Shown: one piece after another, positions 6,319 through 7,216 of the stretch
Layout: every line of letters begins with the position of its first letter
Position numbering within the stretch: the first letter of the stretch is position 1
From: Candidatus Roizmanbacteria bacterium CG10_big_fil_rev_8_21_14_0_10_45_7
GTDB taxonomy: Bacteria; Patescibacteriota; Microgenomatia; UBA1406
Length of the DNA stretch: 7,216 bases
Assembly: GCA_002793745.1 (NCBI GenBank)
Contig: PFEE01000026.1
Span: 5,809-13,024, forward strand
Direction: 5' to 3'
Position numbers and translations under genes: made by a program
Notes under the pieces: model-generated
What the model was told of the DNA's origin: nothing
The model's database searches: none
The model's input: the letters and a program-made list of their open reading frames with translations, nothing else

Positions 6319-7216
6319 GCGATCTTTTTTGTTTCTTTTTCCGTCTCAATCGATATGCTCTGCGCCCGGGTTAACCGCTGCCCCAACTGCACGAAAAATT
6401 TATTTACCTGTTGAAGCTGGTTATACGCATTTGATAAGTGTTTATCCAACGTCGACAGCGAATCAGAAATTTTTTCGTATTCCTGTTTAGATGAATGAAT
6501 AATAGCCAAAATTTCCTTGGCTTCTTTTTGAATACGTACCCCTTGTAGTGACATGAGTACTGCCCGCAAAAAAGCATGAAAGGTGCTGGGCGACACCATT
6601 ACAACTCTTTTTTCACGGGCCGCCTCCTGTATCGCGTCCTGCATAATGGCCTCATAAAATACCGCTTCGGAAGGAACATACATTATGGCGTAGTCAATGG
6701 TTCCCTGGTCCGTACGAATATATTTACGTGCAATGTCGCCGATATGTTTAATAACGTCCCGAATAAATAATTTTTCAAAATCTTTCTTTTCTTTTTCTAC
6801 GGTTGTGTGGTGCATCTGTTTAAAATTTGCCATAGGAAATTTCGCGTCAATCGGGATACTATCCTCCTGAAGCCGAATCAGTGCGTCAACAATTTCTCCA
6901 TTGGGGAAGGGGTACTGCAACACGAATAAATCCGAGGGAAGCATTTGTTTTAAGGTTTCTCCTAAAATATGCTCACCCATATTCCCCCGCAGTTTAGGGC
7001 TGCTGATATAATCCTGCAAATCCTTAATGCTTCTGCCGATCTCGCTAAATTCACCAATACTTTTTTGTACCGTTCCAATAACCTGTGAAGCACGGTCAAG
7101 GCGTTCTCCCATATCGGATGAATTTTTTTGCAGTGCATCAATAAACGTCCGCTGCTGCTCATCCTGGCGTCTGCCCGAATCCCGCATTGCATCCTGAAGT
7201 TGTTTCAGAAAAAAAA
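6315..7216 (-). CDS. rmuC: RmuC family DNA recombination protein, N-terminus beyond window
   Basis: The minus-strand frame is open to the right edge; codons before the in-frame ATG at 7187 read LKQLQDA and continue the coiled-coil pattern, so the true start is outside the window. Numbering from that ATG, residues 1-60 are a coiled-coil-like segment. The RmuC nuclease-like core follows: RGNMGE (67-72), D101 in VDALIRL, D114 and K116 in IPIDAKFP (an E...D...DxK arrangement of PD-(D/E)XK type), then DYAIMYVPSEAVFYEA (165-180), VVMVSPSTFHAFLRAV (195-210) and a second coiled coil (about 220-275). The family is linked to limiting sequence inversion and short-repeat recombination in E. coli; the core residues are intact, so nuclease activity is plausible. 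It is the most upstream visible member of the operon. A membrane anchor, usual at the N-terminus, cannot be checked here. Confidence 0.92.
   Translation of the reverse strand, partial: FFLKQLQDAMRDSGRRQDEQQRTFIDALQKNSSDMGERLDRASQVIGTVQKSIGEFSEIGRSIKDLQDYISSPKLRGNMGEHILGETLKQMLPSDLFVLQYPFPNGEIVDALIRLQEDSIPIDAKFPMANFKQMHHTTVEKEKKDFEKLFIRDVIKHIGDIARKYIRTDQGTIDYAIMYVPSEAVFYEAIMQDAIQEAAREKRVVMVSPSTFHAFLRAVLMSLQGVRIQKEAKEILAIIHSSKQEYEKISDSLSTLDKHLSNAYNQLQQVNKFFVQLGQRLTRAQSISIETEKETKKIA

Noticed and set aside
6067..6414. 115-codon plus-strand open frame opposite the rmuC/helicase junction
   Set aside because: It is antisense to Walker A and neighbouring helicase motifs, with no start signal or recognisable domain; most likely a shadow of the real gene.
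7209..7216. Run of eight A at the right edge as a poly-A tail or terminator
   Set aside because: On the minus strand it is TTT-TTT in frame with rmuC and precedes LKQLQDA, so it is read as coding sequence. It could mark an assembly break at a homopolymer, which cannot be decided here.
1749..7216. Interpretation of the operon as a known anti-phage defence system
   Set aside because: RmuC, UvrD-like helicase-nuclease, 5' exonuclease and CPBP proteins all have housekeeping roles. No defence-specific sensor or effector (toxin, nucleotide cyclase, TIR, CRISPR) is visible and there are no mobile-element signs around it.
1..7216. Alternative genetic code with TGA read as glycine
   Set aside because: TGA ends the upstream fragment, the exonuclease and rmuC at sensible C-termini and forms the ATGA overlaps, so it acts as a stop here.

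Overview
The window looks like a gene-packed bacterial chromosome fragment, most likely from a candidate-phyla (Patescibacteria/CPR) or similarly streamlined genome. Three things suggest this: every base lies inside a predicted coding region; neighbouring genes overlap by 4 to 47 bases with no intergenic spacer; and the membrane glycosyltransferase has the 'DEA-YGYNAYSVLKTGKDEFG'-like N-terminus familiar from CPR contigs. Lineage is an inference, because there is no rRNA or marker gene here. TGA ends three of the genes, so the TGA=Gly code of Gracilibacteria/Absconditabacteria is excluded. No tRNA, rRNA, CRISPR array, IS element or convincing intrinsic terminator was found.

Layout: a short plus-strand cassette occupies the left quarter. 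It holds the C-terminal 36 codons of an upstream gene (probably a family 2 glycosyltransferase) and, coupled by an ATGA overlap, a complete 561-residue GT39/PMT-like polytopic glycosyltransferase. It runs head-on into a minus-strand operon that fills the rest. In transcription order that operon is: rmuC (5' end beyond the right edge), a 989-residue UvrD/PcrA-type helicase fused to a RecB/AddB-type Fe-S nuclease, a stand-alone Pol I-type 5'-3' exonuclease, and a CPBP (CAAX protease/Abi) family membrane protein. The junctions overlap by 4, 25 and 4 bases. The two convergent 3' ends overlap by 47 bases.

How the genes may work together: the operon places three nuclease-type proteins next to each other (RmuC, helicase-nuclease, 5' exonuclease), which suggests a compact DNA-end or recombination-intermediate processing module. 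The helicase-nuclease could stand in for AddAB/RecBCD in one chain. It and the exonuclease each carry a QLS(I/F)F pentapeptide resembling the bacterial sliding-clamp-binding consensus, one in a linker and one at the extreme C-terminus, so both may be recruited to the same clamp. The CPBP protein has lost two of the usual catalytic residues and may be a pseudoprotease. The plus-strand cassette belongs to cell-surface glycan or lipid-linked sugar metabolism and seems unrelated to the repair operon.
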